Origin: Candidula unifasciata
Taxonomy: Eukaryota; Mollusca; Gastropoda; Stylommatophora; Geomitridae
Assembly (NCBI GenBank): GCA_905116865.2
Contig: CAJHNH020008090.1
Location: 62,001 to 126,000, forward strand
Direction of reading: 5' to 3'
Length of the DNA stretch: 64,000 bases
Positions 25,001-38,900 of this stretch are shown here, in pieces. The notes below the pieces were generated by a model. The model worked only from the letters and a program-made list of their open reading frames with translations, searched no databases and was not told the DNA's origin. Both the position numbers and the translations under genes were made by a program. The stretch's first letter is position 1, and each line of letters starts with the position of its first letter.

Positions 25001-28000
25001 TGGCAGAAAGCTGAAGCAGGCAAAGGTCAGGCCCTTCTTCGGTGATACTTAAAGCAGACTGACCCAAAAAAGGAGGCAGCCGGACTTTGAGTTAAGACAA
25101 CACTCTCGGAGTTGTGCTAGAAGGCAGAGCTGAGTTATGTTATCACCACTGACAATGCATGACAATGCTAAAAATCACACAACACTGCCCCAGGCACCGA
25201 CAGCATCTGACATGCTGCAGATGTCAGAGGATGACAAAACTGGCAGGAGAATTCAACAGAAACATCCAGAAAGGTCAGATCAAAGAGGAGTGGCTACACA
25301 GCTACTTACTACCACTGCCAAATCCAAACAAAGACCACTCCAAGATCAGCGGCAACAGAATTATTATGATGCAGAACACTCTAGGCAAACTTCTAGAGAA
25401 AATAAACTCAGTGATGACTTGGAAATGGCTGACAGGTTACTGTCCATATTTGGAGGATACAGTTGAATAAAGAGACATGGCTCAATGTGGCAGTTTTCGC
25501 CCATGATGTCAATAAAGGTGCCCTTTGACTACCTGGTGCAGATCCTCCTCCAACTGAAAATATCTTCCTTCATCATTCGCTGGCTAGCTGTGACACTGTT
25601 CCAGTGATGGGTGGTACTCAGGGGTGGTTGCTGGTACTCAGACCTGAAAACCATTTGTCCCAGATTACCTCAGTGCTCTTCAATATGTATACATTGCAAC
25701 AAACTGACCAGCAATTGATGGGAAGTGGCAGGACTTCTTCATTTGCTAATGACATTTTGGTCTGTCATCATGTTAGAAAGCATCAAGAGATTGCCAATAC
25801 AGTGAAAAGTGAACTTGATCGCATCTCCTCCTGGTGTGTAGACTCAAATGCTCATGTCAACCTTCAAAAACCACATTAACGTGGTTCTCCTTGAACATGC
25901 ATATGGTTAAGGCAGGCCTACCCGTCGTGGAAATTAGCGGCAAAGTTTTGACGAGAACACACCTGATGACATATCTGGGTTTGAAGTTTGATCCCAGTCT
26001 GTCCTTCAAAAACCATGTTGACCCTGTTATAACAAATGCCCATAAGGACTTATCAGCAATGAGGGTCCTGGCCACCGCCAACATCGAGCAGAGACTGCTT
26101 CTGCTACTTTTCCAGGGACTGGTTCTTTCTCCAATTAAACATGCTTTAGAAATACTTACCGTCATTGATACTCAGATTGAAAGACTGGAAAAGGTGCATA
26201 TGAGATACCTCTTGCATAGCAATGAAATATCTTCTTGACTTTCCGACAGTGTATCATACGATGAACATTTAGGAGGAATCGTGCATAGCTGAAGATAAGC
26301 TTTTATTTGAAACACCCTCTGCACAATGTTCTCTTTAGAAAAAAGGGCAACAGGCTAAAAAGGGACAAATCATGGCTTGGTAAGACAGAGGACGATATAC
26401 AGGTCTGCCTTCTCACAGACATCAACCTTGGCGAAAAATGGATACTTGTGCCCCAGGTGCTCAACTGCACCGTTTCCTGTGTTGTCACATTTAATAAGAG
26501 TTGTCGGGAGCAGAACCAAGTTGCTGTCAATGCAGAGATCTAAGGGCTTATATGTGAAAATTCAGATGAGGCAGATGTACTGATCTACACAGACGAGTCC
26601 ATTGTACGAGGACAAAAAAGTCCATGGGCATTTACTGCGTTTTCTGCAGGCAGAATAGTCAAGGAGGCCAGTGGTGCCTTCTGTATGAATACTAGCAGCA
26701 TGACAATGGAGATGATGGCGATAACATGAGCTTTCATGTGACTAGCATCGCAGGGCTATTCTCTTGTGTGTGTGCTGAGTGATTCCATGAGCACGATCCG
26801 GCTGATCTATACGCAGACAGTGGATCAAGTCATTGCAAAATTGCAAAACTCCCCTGTGTGTGGAGTTACCTTCATCTTTGTCCCAGGAAATGCAGGTGTT
26901 GTTGTCAATGAAAGAGCTGACAGATTAGCCGGCTCTGCCTTAATTACAGAGGGCCGGCCCATGGATCATATAGACATTGTTAATGCCACAGGATAGGTAG
27001 AACAATCAGAAGATTTTGTAAGCAGCACATTCACATCTTTGCTAAGAGTGCAAGATTTGGGTAAAGATCTGCATAGCCAGGCACTAGAAGCACACCGAAC
27101 ACTTGAGAAGTCTTGTCAACCAACATAGGACTGGTACTATCAACTCCGTGACACTGATGTATATGTTGAAGGGGGAATCTGAGCACCTATGGACATGTCC
27201 AGAGTGCCATGAAGGCAACCTAACTCATAACTCTGGCAGAAAATTCTGGTTGTTCATCCACCTGCGGATTTTAGACTTTTTTCAGAACCTAAGTGTTGCA
27301 TGCACGTCCAGTTAGTCTCCCAATTAGTCGACTCCTACGACATGCTTGTTGGGGAGACAGTTGGTCTGTTCATGTTTTCCCCCACAACGTGACCCTGGAA
27401 CCAACATACATCCATGTCACATGGTTGATAGGGCTATTCCTGTGCTGGTTAAAAAGACTTTTTGTGTGCCCGGTGTGTCTCTTAGACTCAGCAGTGCCAG
27501 CCTTCAAGCCCAATTCTTGCATCTTTAGCAGTGATTCTTAGCTGCTCCCAATATACTTTGATTGTCCTATCTCTTTGAGGGAATTAAATTATTAGCACGA
27601 TTCATAGGCAACCCATCTGTAGCTGAGGCAGAACCAGCCAGTCTGTAAGCTCTTTTATTGCCAACACCCAGTTAGCCTAGGACAAAAAAAAGGTAACTGC
27701 ACGGTGAAGTTTTGCAGTGACTCAATCCATTGTCTGTGTACAGAACCTGCCTCAGACAGCTGGAGGACACAAATGTATGCTATAGATGTAACTAAGTCGA
27801 CCCAGCCTTAAATGGGTACCATGTATGGTCCTGGGAAGTAAAGGCGACTGGCATGATATTGACATCTTCCACAGAGTAAAACTATAAAATATAGATCTAG
27901 CCATATATTCCCAGAAGGCCTGAAAAAATTGTCATTAATTTGCTTTACTTATAGATGTTATTGTTATTTGAAACTAACTCAGTGCTATTTGGTAACCAGT

Positions 28001-29936
28001 GTCATTTGTATAAAATTGATGAGTGAAAGAGAATTCTCAGGAGCTATATCAATTCTATTGTGATGTGTGGAAGTGAATTGTAGAGTTGGTTGATTAGTGA
28101 ACAATTATTTCAAACATTTTTGAACTTGAAGTGGTTGTATAGACAGATAATGACAATACCTTGGACTGATAAAAAGAGTAATGAAGGTGTCATGAGAGAA
28201 ACTGACTCATGAAGAGAACTTATTGCCCACATCAGGAGACAGTCGACATTCTTTGGTCACATCAGGAGAAAGAGAAAACTTGAGTACATCATGACGGTGG
28301 GAAAGCTGGAGGAGAAAAGAGGCAGAGGGAGACCGAGAGAGAAGCTGCTGGACAGTTTGACATCATGGAATGGAACATCATTTGTGTCAGAATTGATTGA
28401 GACAGAAGGTTTTGGATAGACATGACTGCCAGTGTCACATAAGATAGACTTTAGAAGAAGAAAAGTGTAGTTTTGTTTAGTGCTTGTAGTTGAATGAAGA
28501 TAGAAACCTTAAATATGTACTCAAAAAGGTAGGACTTCTAATAATTCCGCCTGGTCTCTGGGCAGTGAGACAGGACACCTGTGTGTATTGTTGCGCACAT
28601 AAAAATATCCTTTGGCAGTTGGAAATCGAAAAGAGTAACCTAACGGCGCTGCCTGGGCAAAATTTGGAGTTGAAGTATTTCAGGATCCTTGCCGGTGCTA
28701 CAGAGCCTGTGCACTGTGCTGAACTTCTTTGGACTCAGACTTAAATAAGAAGAAGAACGGAACACTTATGGGTTACTACCTGTGTGCCAGGATGTTGATC
28801 TATTGTTCAAACCTCTAACCTCAAACCTCAAGAAGGTAATACTTGTATCTTATATTTGGGGAGTAATTTTAGAAGTGTTACTAATGTTGGACATGTTGGG
28901 CTAATACTTACTTAGTTGCTCCTCTTCCACCTTGGAGTGTACAGGTTTGCCAGAGAGATCACCAGACTTCTCTATCAGTAATTTTCTTCCTAGAATGTCT
29001 TTGTATTGGAACCCACAGGGGCATAGGAATAAAGGATGGCCAAAAAAGTACACGGAAAAGGGAGCTGGAGAATGAAGTTAAAAATATGGGGAGGACATAG
29101 GGAGAGCTGCATGTGATAGCAAAGGATAGAATGACTTGGCTTGAGTGGGTTGAGGGTCCATTTGCTATTGGGGGCTAGAAAGGCAGAAGAAGAAAAAGTT
29201 TTCTTTCTGGCTTTGTTCCTTTTCAGTCCTCTGTCAGTTAGGGACTGTGGGATGTTGTCATCTGACTGACTCACTGACTTTCAACCCCACCAGGGCACAA
29301 TTCCCAGAAACTCCATTCAAACCATAGGTTATATTTAGGGCCACCGATGACAGCCGAGGTGGGGCTTTAAAATAACAAAACAGTTGTGTCCCCTATTGAG
29401 GCTGGTATTGATGGTAAATTTATTTTAAAAAATAAACGTCTAGTTTACGTTTCCTACTACATAGAATTGTAGGTCCTATTGCACAGTAATTTAATTTATA
29501 TTTAACTGCACCAATAAATAAAATTTTAAAAAACATGATATGGTATTTTATGCCATTTCCAGTATATTTTGTACGCATGCATGACATATAACTTGACATA
29601 TGGTATTCGAGCTGCATTAATTTTGTAAACTTGTTTTCATTTATATATTAGTGATATATTATTTGGTTTTTTTTCCCCTACATGTTTAGAGAAGATGAAT
29701 TCCTGACCTTATTTGAGAGCTCTCCTCAACCAAAGATAAAACAGCTTAGTTCAGATGCAAATTCTAATACAATGAAAAAGAAAATTTCCGTTGATGCTGT
29801 GAAAGTTTTGTGGAGTGAACCAGTAAGATTTTCATTTCAATGTTTGTTTTCTTGCTTTCTGGATAAACTGATTGCTGTAATGAAGGTTTAGTAATTTCCA
29901 TTGTATATGCAGGTGGATCATTTGGTTGGGCGGTAG

Positions 29937-29979
<43 letters not shown>

Positions 29980-32900
29980 TTTCCCTTAAAAGGGCAGTTG
30001 GCACATTATGTTGTGGCTTAGCTAAGCTGTCATATCAGCTCATTTTGCTCACAAACACATTTAATTTCAGCCCAGTATTAATTAGTTGCCTTTTACAATG
30101 GGCTTAAGAGGTAGGGTTGTTCTTTTTGCCTCCAAAACTGACCCCAGGGACCCGCATGTAGGGGAAAGACTTGAGTGTGTTCTAGCTGAAACATCAGCAT
30201 TCATATATCATCATCATGTTGTGCTGTCTACACCACATAGTGCTCGCAGAACATTCTTCCATCCCATTTGATAATTATCGATTGAAGCCAGCCCCAGCAC
30301 CTCTGACCTCTCTCAGCAACATTCTTCCTAGGGTTTCTCTTGGAGATCTTTTTTTCCCCTCAGTCTATTTATTTCTTATTTCTATGCCTGTTTAGTTATT
30401 CTCTGTCCCATTCTCTTCATGATTTGTCAAAGTCTTTATTAAAACAAGCGATTGTCCTGGATTTTTTTTTTCTCAAATTCTTCAACCTGTATGTATTGAT
30501 CTCATTTCGTTCTCCTTAAGCATTTGTTTTTTTAATGCATTGAACTTTCATTCCATGCCTTTAGTGTTTCTCCAACTTTCACTGGCATGTGCTAAATTTA
30601 AATAACATTATAATTTATAGTTCCATATTTTGTTCAAGCTTTTTAAAGATGCTGTTGCCTTGCCATTGCAGATCATAACTGTTTTCTTTGTGTCCTTGGC
30701 AATTTAAATTCCTACATATATAGGTCAACTGATCTGTTATTTGTGTCTTTAATATATTCTTACTTGCAACTGGTACCATCAGTATTGGAACTCTGCGCTG
30801 GCTGCTGTAGATGAGGACGGAACATGCATGAAAATGCCCTGAGTGCTGTGATGTCAGTTCTTGACTCAACTCAACTCAACTAATATATTCTTTTCATAAC
30901 TGATATTTAATTCCTATCATCGCTATCATCATAAGTCTTGCTGACTATACGGGTGATCATGTAAGAAAGAAAAAAGTAAAGTGAATAAGGGACGCTTTTC
31001 CAAGTCTTCAGATGTATTGGTATATAGTGCTAGAGCTATAATTTTTTAGATCAGTGGGCACTCTGTGAGTAATGGGGTCAACATCATGCCGGCCACCTTT
31101 ACTTCCCAGGACTCGAGCTGGTACCCATTGAATAGGTGATTATGCCTCTCCACAATCTGCAGTTTTTTAACAGCATGTATCAGTTTGTGTGCTGACACCC
31201 CTTTATGCCATGACAAAGGGCTGTCAGGAGTTTTCTCCTGTTGCCTTCCCTTGTTTCTTTTTCCACATATCTTTCCAGTTCTCACAACGTGTTCCAGTTT
31301 ACTTCTCATAATTTGACAAAAAAATGATGCCTGCCTCTTTTTATGATGTTTATGATAAGTTGTCTTCAGACCTCTTTCAAAATATCTGGGTTGCTGTTTT
31401 TGGCTGTAAGAAATTCTAAGAATTCTTCTATAAAATCATATCTTCGAGGCTTGAAGAAATTGTTTGGCTTGTTCATCAATTTTTCACATATAGATGTGAA
31501 AAATTCTCTGAGAGATATCTTCTTTTTCTTATTCATGTTCACCAGCTGTAAACTCCAGCGGAAAGTTCTGGATATCTAATATTTATTCATTGTCATCAAT
31601 ATTCATGAATTAGTTGGCTTTGGCTACAGTTACATGCTCCTGACTTGGTGGTCAGTTTGTGACTACCCTGGTAACATAAGTAGTTATGGGTACAGCCTCG
31701 GCTAGTTTTAGTAAATGCTTGTTCAGTGTGTGGTAAATAATTCTGAAGGCACAGTCTTTATCAACTGTGTGTCCAGCAAGGGACATCCTGTCGAAGAATT
31801 GGGTCCCTCTTCTTGGCTAATGAGAACATATCCCTAAATGGCTCCACACAAAATAGTGGTTATGTTCAATTATTAATATCTTTGTTATTTTATATTTCAG
31901 CCAAAAAGATTTATTTGTTTGCTTTATCTTATTTATTTATTTAGTACTCACTGAATATGAAATTGCATAGAAAAACCACTCAACAACCAATAAATCTTGG
32001 TGTTGGTTCGAGATCCTAAAAAAATGAAATACCACAACTTTATTTAGTATTAAGAAGACAGCAAAATATGCCAGGCAGTAAGTTATAGAATCTGTTTATG
32101 TTGTTGTAATAACTAGATTCATTTTGTTTAAAAACAGAAATCAAAACCCAAAGCTAAAAAACCAGCATGGGCATCAAAACCTCCTTCAGAAAATAACTCG
32201 TCAAGATCTGATGTGCCCTACAACATATTCCGTCCAACTTCAGTTCAAAGCACTGATGATGAGCTAGGCAGTAGAGCTGAGATGATCGAGGAGCTGGGGA
32301 ACTCTCTTTCTCTGTCAATTAATAAACTTCAAGCTCTACAGAACCAGCTAAGTGGTGTTAACCGACAAGATATTGGCGACAGTCCTGGAAACAACCTAGC
32401 CATGGATAGTTTTAGATCTGCCTCGTCTGCCTCCACATTAACACCCTCCAGACAACTTCATACCCCGGTATCTGTTGGTGAGTTTGCTGAAGCTGATAAT
32501 GCTAGCCATGCTACATCTTCCCTAGCTATGCAAAGACTGTGGGATGGAGAGTATGATGCCTATGTGAGCAGCGGTCTGGCTAACAATATCAGCCGGCCAG
32601 GACAGATGCAGAAAGCAAAAGCCACTCTTTCTTCAATGGAAAACTCATATCAGAACTTTAAACGCAAGACACCAGTAAACCAGGTGAATAGCTCCACAGC
32701 TTTAGGTAATGCTGCAGCCGGTCAGTCAATAACCACGAAGCCTGGGCAGCAGAACATGGCTGGAAATAATAGTAGTTTGACGACTGGGCTGAATCACAGG
32801 ACTTCATTTAATTCATCTGTTCAAAAGTCATTAGTCCAGAATAAGGCTGAGGAATATTTAAGCTGCTTGGACTCAGCAGCAACAGTAATTCAGAAATGGT

Positions 32901-35900
32901 ATCGCAGACACAGAACTCGACGTGTTGCTGCAGAAGCAGCGATGAGAAGACTGTTAAGTCAGAAGAAGGAGGTGAGTTCCTTAATCAAATAAACTTCATT
33001 TCTTTTTCAGAATGCGTCAGCTGTAAGAGACATCTCTTTCACTCTGTGATTTTACATTTTGTTTATTACTTGTTTGGATTTGACCAGTACTTCATCAGTG
33101 CACATTTTTTAAACCCAAGGTGCTATTTGAATATCTGTATATATTAGTTCTGTTCATATTCATAGTTTAGGGAGTCCCATGGGGCAGAGGCTAGACGCTC
33201 ATGTGCGGATCAAAAGGTCATGGGTTCGATCCCTGGCGGAGCCGGACTTTGTTTTTTAAAATGACTTTGACTCCCAGGTCGACCCAGCTTTGAATGGATA
33301 CCGGGTGCAGTCCCAGGAAGTAAAGGTGGCCTGTGTAATGCCGACCACATCACCCATCTTATGCAGATTAGTTTATAAAAATATTTAGCCCTATATGCCC
33401 TATACACCTAAAGGTGTGTTAAAGGGACCTTTACTTTATATTAATAATTTGCAGGTTAAAAAAAAAACTGTTTAAGTAAGAAAGAAAGAATAGAACTCTT
33501 TTTATGCCTTTGGCTCAATGGGCATATATTGCAGTACCTTTATTTTTATAGACCAATAAAGGGCTGTGGTCAGCATAGTGCCGGCCACCTTTACCTCCCA
33601 GGACATTACCTGGTACCCATTTTAGGCTGGGACATCCTGGGTGCAGATGTGAACCCAAAACATTTGTGCTGACAGGCAAGCATCAAGCACCTATGCTTCC
33701 ATGACTCCCATTGGTGTGGGCCAAGGCTCTTGAAGTCACTGGTTTTACAGTTGTTTAGTTGGCCTGGCATGAAACCATGCTTGTTTCTTCAGCAGGACAC
33801 TGGGATCATTTAGAAGTGACATGTTAGAATCCCACTGTACCCACAATAGCTTTTAATGTTTATGTCGACTGGTATGTAATCTAATCCGTACTTACTCCAT
33901 CCTCTTCTGTTTCACTGACTTATTTCTCAGCAAGCAACATACAATTACACTATTTTCATGCTCTTTTAATCCTGTCTCTCTGGGAAGGTAAATCCAATCA
34001 TTTCCAGTTGTGACACAGTTGTGTAAATACCGATATATGGCCATGTCTGCCTTGACCTTTGTGTAATTAAAATCCTTTAGTCCTATTTGCAACTGCGAGG
34101 TGTTTACTAGGTCAGGATGTGAATATAGTAAATTAAAAAATTGCATTTGGTGTGTGGGTAGGGGAGGGAGGGTCCTTATGACCTCAATGGCTTCTTGAAA
34201 GCCAAATTGAGGTAAAATTTTCCTGCAGGCCTCAGTGATATAGATCACAGCATGAGTCACCCGATACATTTTGTGTTTTCAGGCACAGAGTAATGTATTC
34301 CATCTAATGCTTCACTCTGTTCAAGTTCATTGATCACCCCTTTATATATCTTTATATATTCTTGAAAAAAAAAAAAAATTTTCATGTAGATAAGTAAATT
34401 TGGTTAAAATTTCTTACCTACTTGTGTAATATGGTTATTATTTTTTTTAAGGGTTTCTTCCAGAAATTCGTGTGGGTTCATGACCAGTTGTATTAGCATT
34501 TGGAGGATGAAAGGGTTCATTCATTTAGTACCAAACAACTCAGCATGCATTTGCTGACAAATCCATGCAGGATTTGCTTTTTGTAAATCAAAGCGAATCA
34601 TTCAGTTGTTACATTATTGCTCTCTATCTTAATTGTTAATTAAACTCAGTCTTTGAGATTTGCTTTATTATTTGAACATTTTAGACCGAACATTTTTCTT
34701 CTTCTGGAGGCATGCAGTGGTACCTTTCTTTCAGCTTCATTTTATCAGCGCAACTGTAAAAGACATTGTGGGATGAGTACTATAACACCAGTAAAACTAA
34801 AGAAATGAGAAATAATTTCAAAACAGAAAATTCAGTTATCTTAAATAATGAAGTAATAGAGAAAGTTGAAGAATTTATATACCTCAGAAGTAAAATTATT
34901 CCAGGTGGAGATTCTGAAAAGGATGTAACATCAAGAATAAACAAAGCAAATCAAGCATGTGCCAGGCTTAACAATATATGGAAACCAAAAGGGACTTAGT
35001 TTGAGGACAAAACTCAGAAAATACAAGAGCAACATTTTAGGACTACTATTATACAACACTGAATGTTGGAAAATGACAGCGGGAATCACACATAATCTTG
35101 GGACTTTTCAAAATAAATGTTTAAAGAGAATTCTACGAATATTTTGGCCAAACAAGATCACAAATGAAGAACTGAGGAGGGAAACAGAATGTGCATCACT
35201 GGTAATTGTTATCAGAGTCAGACGATGGAGCTGGCTTGGACTTGTTTGCAGAATGCCTTGTGATACTGGCAAAAAACAGCTCTCCGGTGGACAGCAGATG
35301 GGAAAAGGAAATGTGGACGACCAAAGGAAACCTGGAGAAGGACAATAGAACAGGAAATTAAGGAATGAAAACCGACATGGGATACCATGGGCAGATCGGC
35401 AGCAATGGAAATCACTTGTGAATGCCTTATGTGTCAACAGCGACATGAAGAGGATATAGTAGATGAGTACTATCACCTTCTTTTAAATATATTTTGTGGT
35501 GACTACCGGCACATTTTTTCTGGGGGAAAAAGTCCTGGTTCAGAGTAACAGCTGATTTAGATAGAATGGGATAAAGTGGCAACTGTCTGGAACAGACAGG
35601 GTGGAAAGGGGGCAGAATGGCTAAGAGGATTTACACATAATAATTCTGGAAGCCATATGGTATAATGGCCAGCACATTGGCTTTACTAGGCTAATGTTTT
35701 ATAGGTTCAAATCTTCATCAAAATTAGCTTTGATTCCCATGTAGGCTCAGTGTAAAATGGGTAAAGGGAAATTTTGTGGGAAGTAAAGACACTCTGTGCT
35801 ATTTATAACATCTTCTACTGAAAGCTGATTTGATTATAAATATATGGGGCTAACAGGTCAGTGTCTGGCTAAGGGGGTGTGAATGCAGTTTGTATTTCCA

Positions 35901-38900
35901 AAATACCCTGTTCAGTTCTGCTGCAGGTGATCTAGTAGCAATATGCCCTGCAGTGAGGCTAATCAGAAAGCAGTGGCAAACCACTGAATGTAAATTATTG
36001 CACAAGTAACTTTTTTTTTGGTAGCACCATATTTCTTTTGTGGGTTAAAGAGCCCCATCATGGGGGGGGGGGGGGGGGGGGGGGGAGGGGGGGCAAGAAT
36101 GGGCCCACTACCTTTTCCCCCATCCTAACCAACCGTGTCATAAAAGTTGACTATGCGACTGGGATATTTCTTGTGAGTGTATCTGCCTGAGAGGTGAGGA
36201 ACCAACAGTCTGCCTACAAAAAAAAAACCAGATCTGTCAATCAGATATGCATGCAAAACCCAAGTTCTGGAAGAGTACAAAAGTCCAAGAGGACGAAGAA
36301 CTAGAACTTTCCATTGGAATTTACAACAGCAAAATTACCCCAAAGAAATAAAGAGGAAGAAGAAAGAGAAGCACCATATAGGTAATACTAATGGACAGTG
36401 GACATTTAGTTTATTATTCATTTTCACAGCATCATGTATTCTTATCCATTTGTAATGTATACACAAAACAGGAACATGATATCAGGAGGCAGCAAGAATA
36501 TGCTCACTCTATGACCTCAGAAGAAATAGAAGCAAGAAAGGCAGAAGAGAGGAAAAAGATCAGGGAGGAAAAGGCAAAGGAGGCCCGGCAGCAAGCAGTT
36601 AAGGTATTTGTTTCAGACAAGTAAATAACTAATGTATTTATCATAGGACATCACTGAAACACTCAGAACTGGTATTGAGTTAATATATGTGAAGCACATG
36701 TGAATACCATTCTTAACGTATGTAACCTGCTGTTTGCCCTTATTAAAAATAATTATTATAGTGCTTCAAAAGTTGTGCCCCAAGCTTCAACAGATTTGCA
36801 ACAACTGCTGTACAGATCAACATGAATTTTGGCATGCAGTCTTGGATCTCCCATATCCTTATAATTTTTTCTTCTTCGCGTTCACCAGCTGTACACTCTG
36901 GTGGAAAATTCTGGTTGTTTGTCCACTTCTGAACTGCAGTCCTGCTCCAGAACCTGAGTGTTGCATGTGCATCAGTTTTACAGATCTGATTCACTTGAAT
37001 GCAGACTGTTGGTTCCTTGCCTCTCAGGCAGATGCACTCTGACTTCAAAGGAAGCTCCCCAATTAGTCAACTCTTACAACATGCTTTTGAGTAGGCAGAG
37101 GGTCTATTCTTGTTTTCCCCACGATGGGGCCCCGGAAACCACACGGGGAATCCTTATAATTTAATAATTTAGAGTTGTACGAGATCAAGTGAATAATGAT
37201 ATTACCAGACGAATTGTGGGAAAGACACCTTGCACTAGATTCATTGAGAAACAGCAGATCAAATGGTTTGGCCATCTCGTTAGAATGCAGCAAGATCAAA
37301 TACCATCACAAGCACTACATTTCAGAAGATCAGCTAGAAGAGCAAGAGGACGGCCGCGGAAAATACGGATTGACAACAATAAAGACACTCTACGCCTTTA
37401 CCACATGACAATAGCCAGCGGCAGCCAGCCTGCACTGGATCGCAAATTATTCCTCCCCATGACGCCTCATGCAGAAGTGGTTTATGATGCTGATGACAGT
37501 TGCATAGGTGCTGCTGTTTTCCTAAAGTGACAAATTTCTTTGAACTTTGTCAGACTAATAATGTTGTACCCCTCAAATATAGAAAAAAAAAGGTTGTTGC
37601 GTATCCTTTACAGAATGTTGCAGAACCAACCCTAACAGCCCCTGGCTGTTGTGTGGTTTCTCTATGCAAATTTACGTCCAGTAGTTTGCCATTGCTTTCT
37701 GGACGGTCAGCTTTCTTGATACCACTGTCGAAACCAACGCAAGGCGCATTGCCCGCAGCTGGGATCGAACCCGGTATCCCGGCATTACGAAGCAAAGTGT
37801 TCGCATCAACTTAGCCACAGAGCCGACCAAATATAGAATATATAGTAATTAACACAGACTGTTTATTTTGTGTGAGTCATAGATGCACCCAGCACAGTTT
37901 TTAAAAAAATATGTATAAATTATACACTTTGATTTTACCGGGCATATGTCTTTATGAAATAATGGTCACTTTTTTCTTGAAGGGACCCATTGAGCATAGT
38001 CAGCAGTGCACTTGCTTTCTAGAAGTGGTAAACAAAAAAATTAAATGCAGAATAAGTGAGGAAAAGAAAGGTTTTGGTTAAGATGCAGAAAATAAATCAT
38101 GGAGTGAATACAACACAAAAATTAGTTATGTTCAGTTTGAAGACCAGGAAAGAGGATGATTGAGTTGCTCCTGAAAAAGACCTGTTTTGCAATTTCATGG
38201 AAACAGTCAGGCAGACAACTTTCTTTAGCAGCCGACTTCTTTTGAGAAATGACTTTTGTTCAGAATCAGATGAGTCTTAACAGATTGATAACTATTCTCA
38301 GCTGAATAGTCAACAAACCATCCTTTTTTTCCCGCTATTGATCTTCTTGCCATAAGAATGGTCCTTACATTAGGCTCAGTACTCTTTGTCTCTGAGTGGG
38401 CGACATTTGTAAGTGCTTTTGTGTTTAGTTAGGTGCGTATACTTTAAAGAACGTTAAAGAACCAACCGTAGCATTTTTTTTTTGCTGTTGTGGTTTTTCT
38501 CTGCAAATTTTACATTCAGTAGTTTGCTATTGCTTACTGAATGGCTAGCTCTCGGTACCACTGTCAAAATCAACGCAAGAGAGATCGTCAGCAGCTGGGA
38601 TCGAACCCGGCCTAAGCCATAGGCACTGGCAAGTGCTTTAGCATCGCATAATTTGAAAGTTTTATTGTTGGCTCCTACTTGTCCTTTGACTTTTGCCCAG
38701 ACTAGGTCTATTGAGTTTAAGTGTAAATGGTAAGATGGCGGCTATCTTCCGAAAAACGGTCCCAAATTATCGAGGCCGAAAATATATCCTAACAGGGCCT
38801 TCTGGTGACTTAAATTGCGCACTTCCGGTGACTACTGCCACCACCGAGAGTATCTCCTACGCCACTACGCATGGCGTGGATTGGGGCAAAACTAGATGGC

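Noticed and set aside
25137..26543. Independent host genes between 25 and 26.5 kb
   Set aside because: The frames are pieces of the I-like LINE RT/RNase H region in successive frames.
37595..37832. Functional tRNA gene
   Set aside because: A and B boxes are tRNA-like, but the sequence continues into a repeated SINE body and no cloverleaf with a proper acceptor stem can be drawn.
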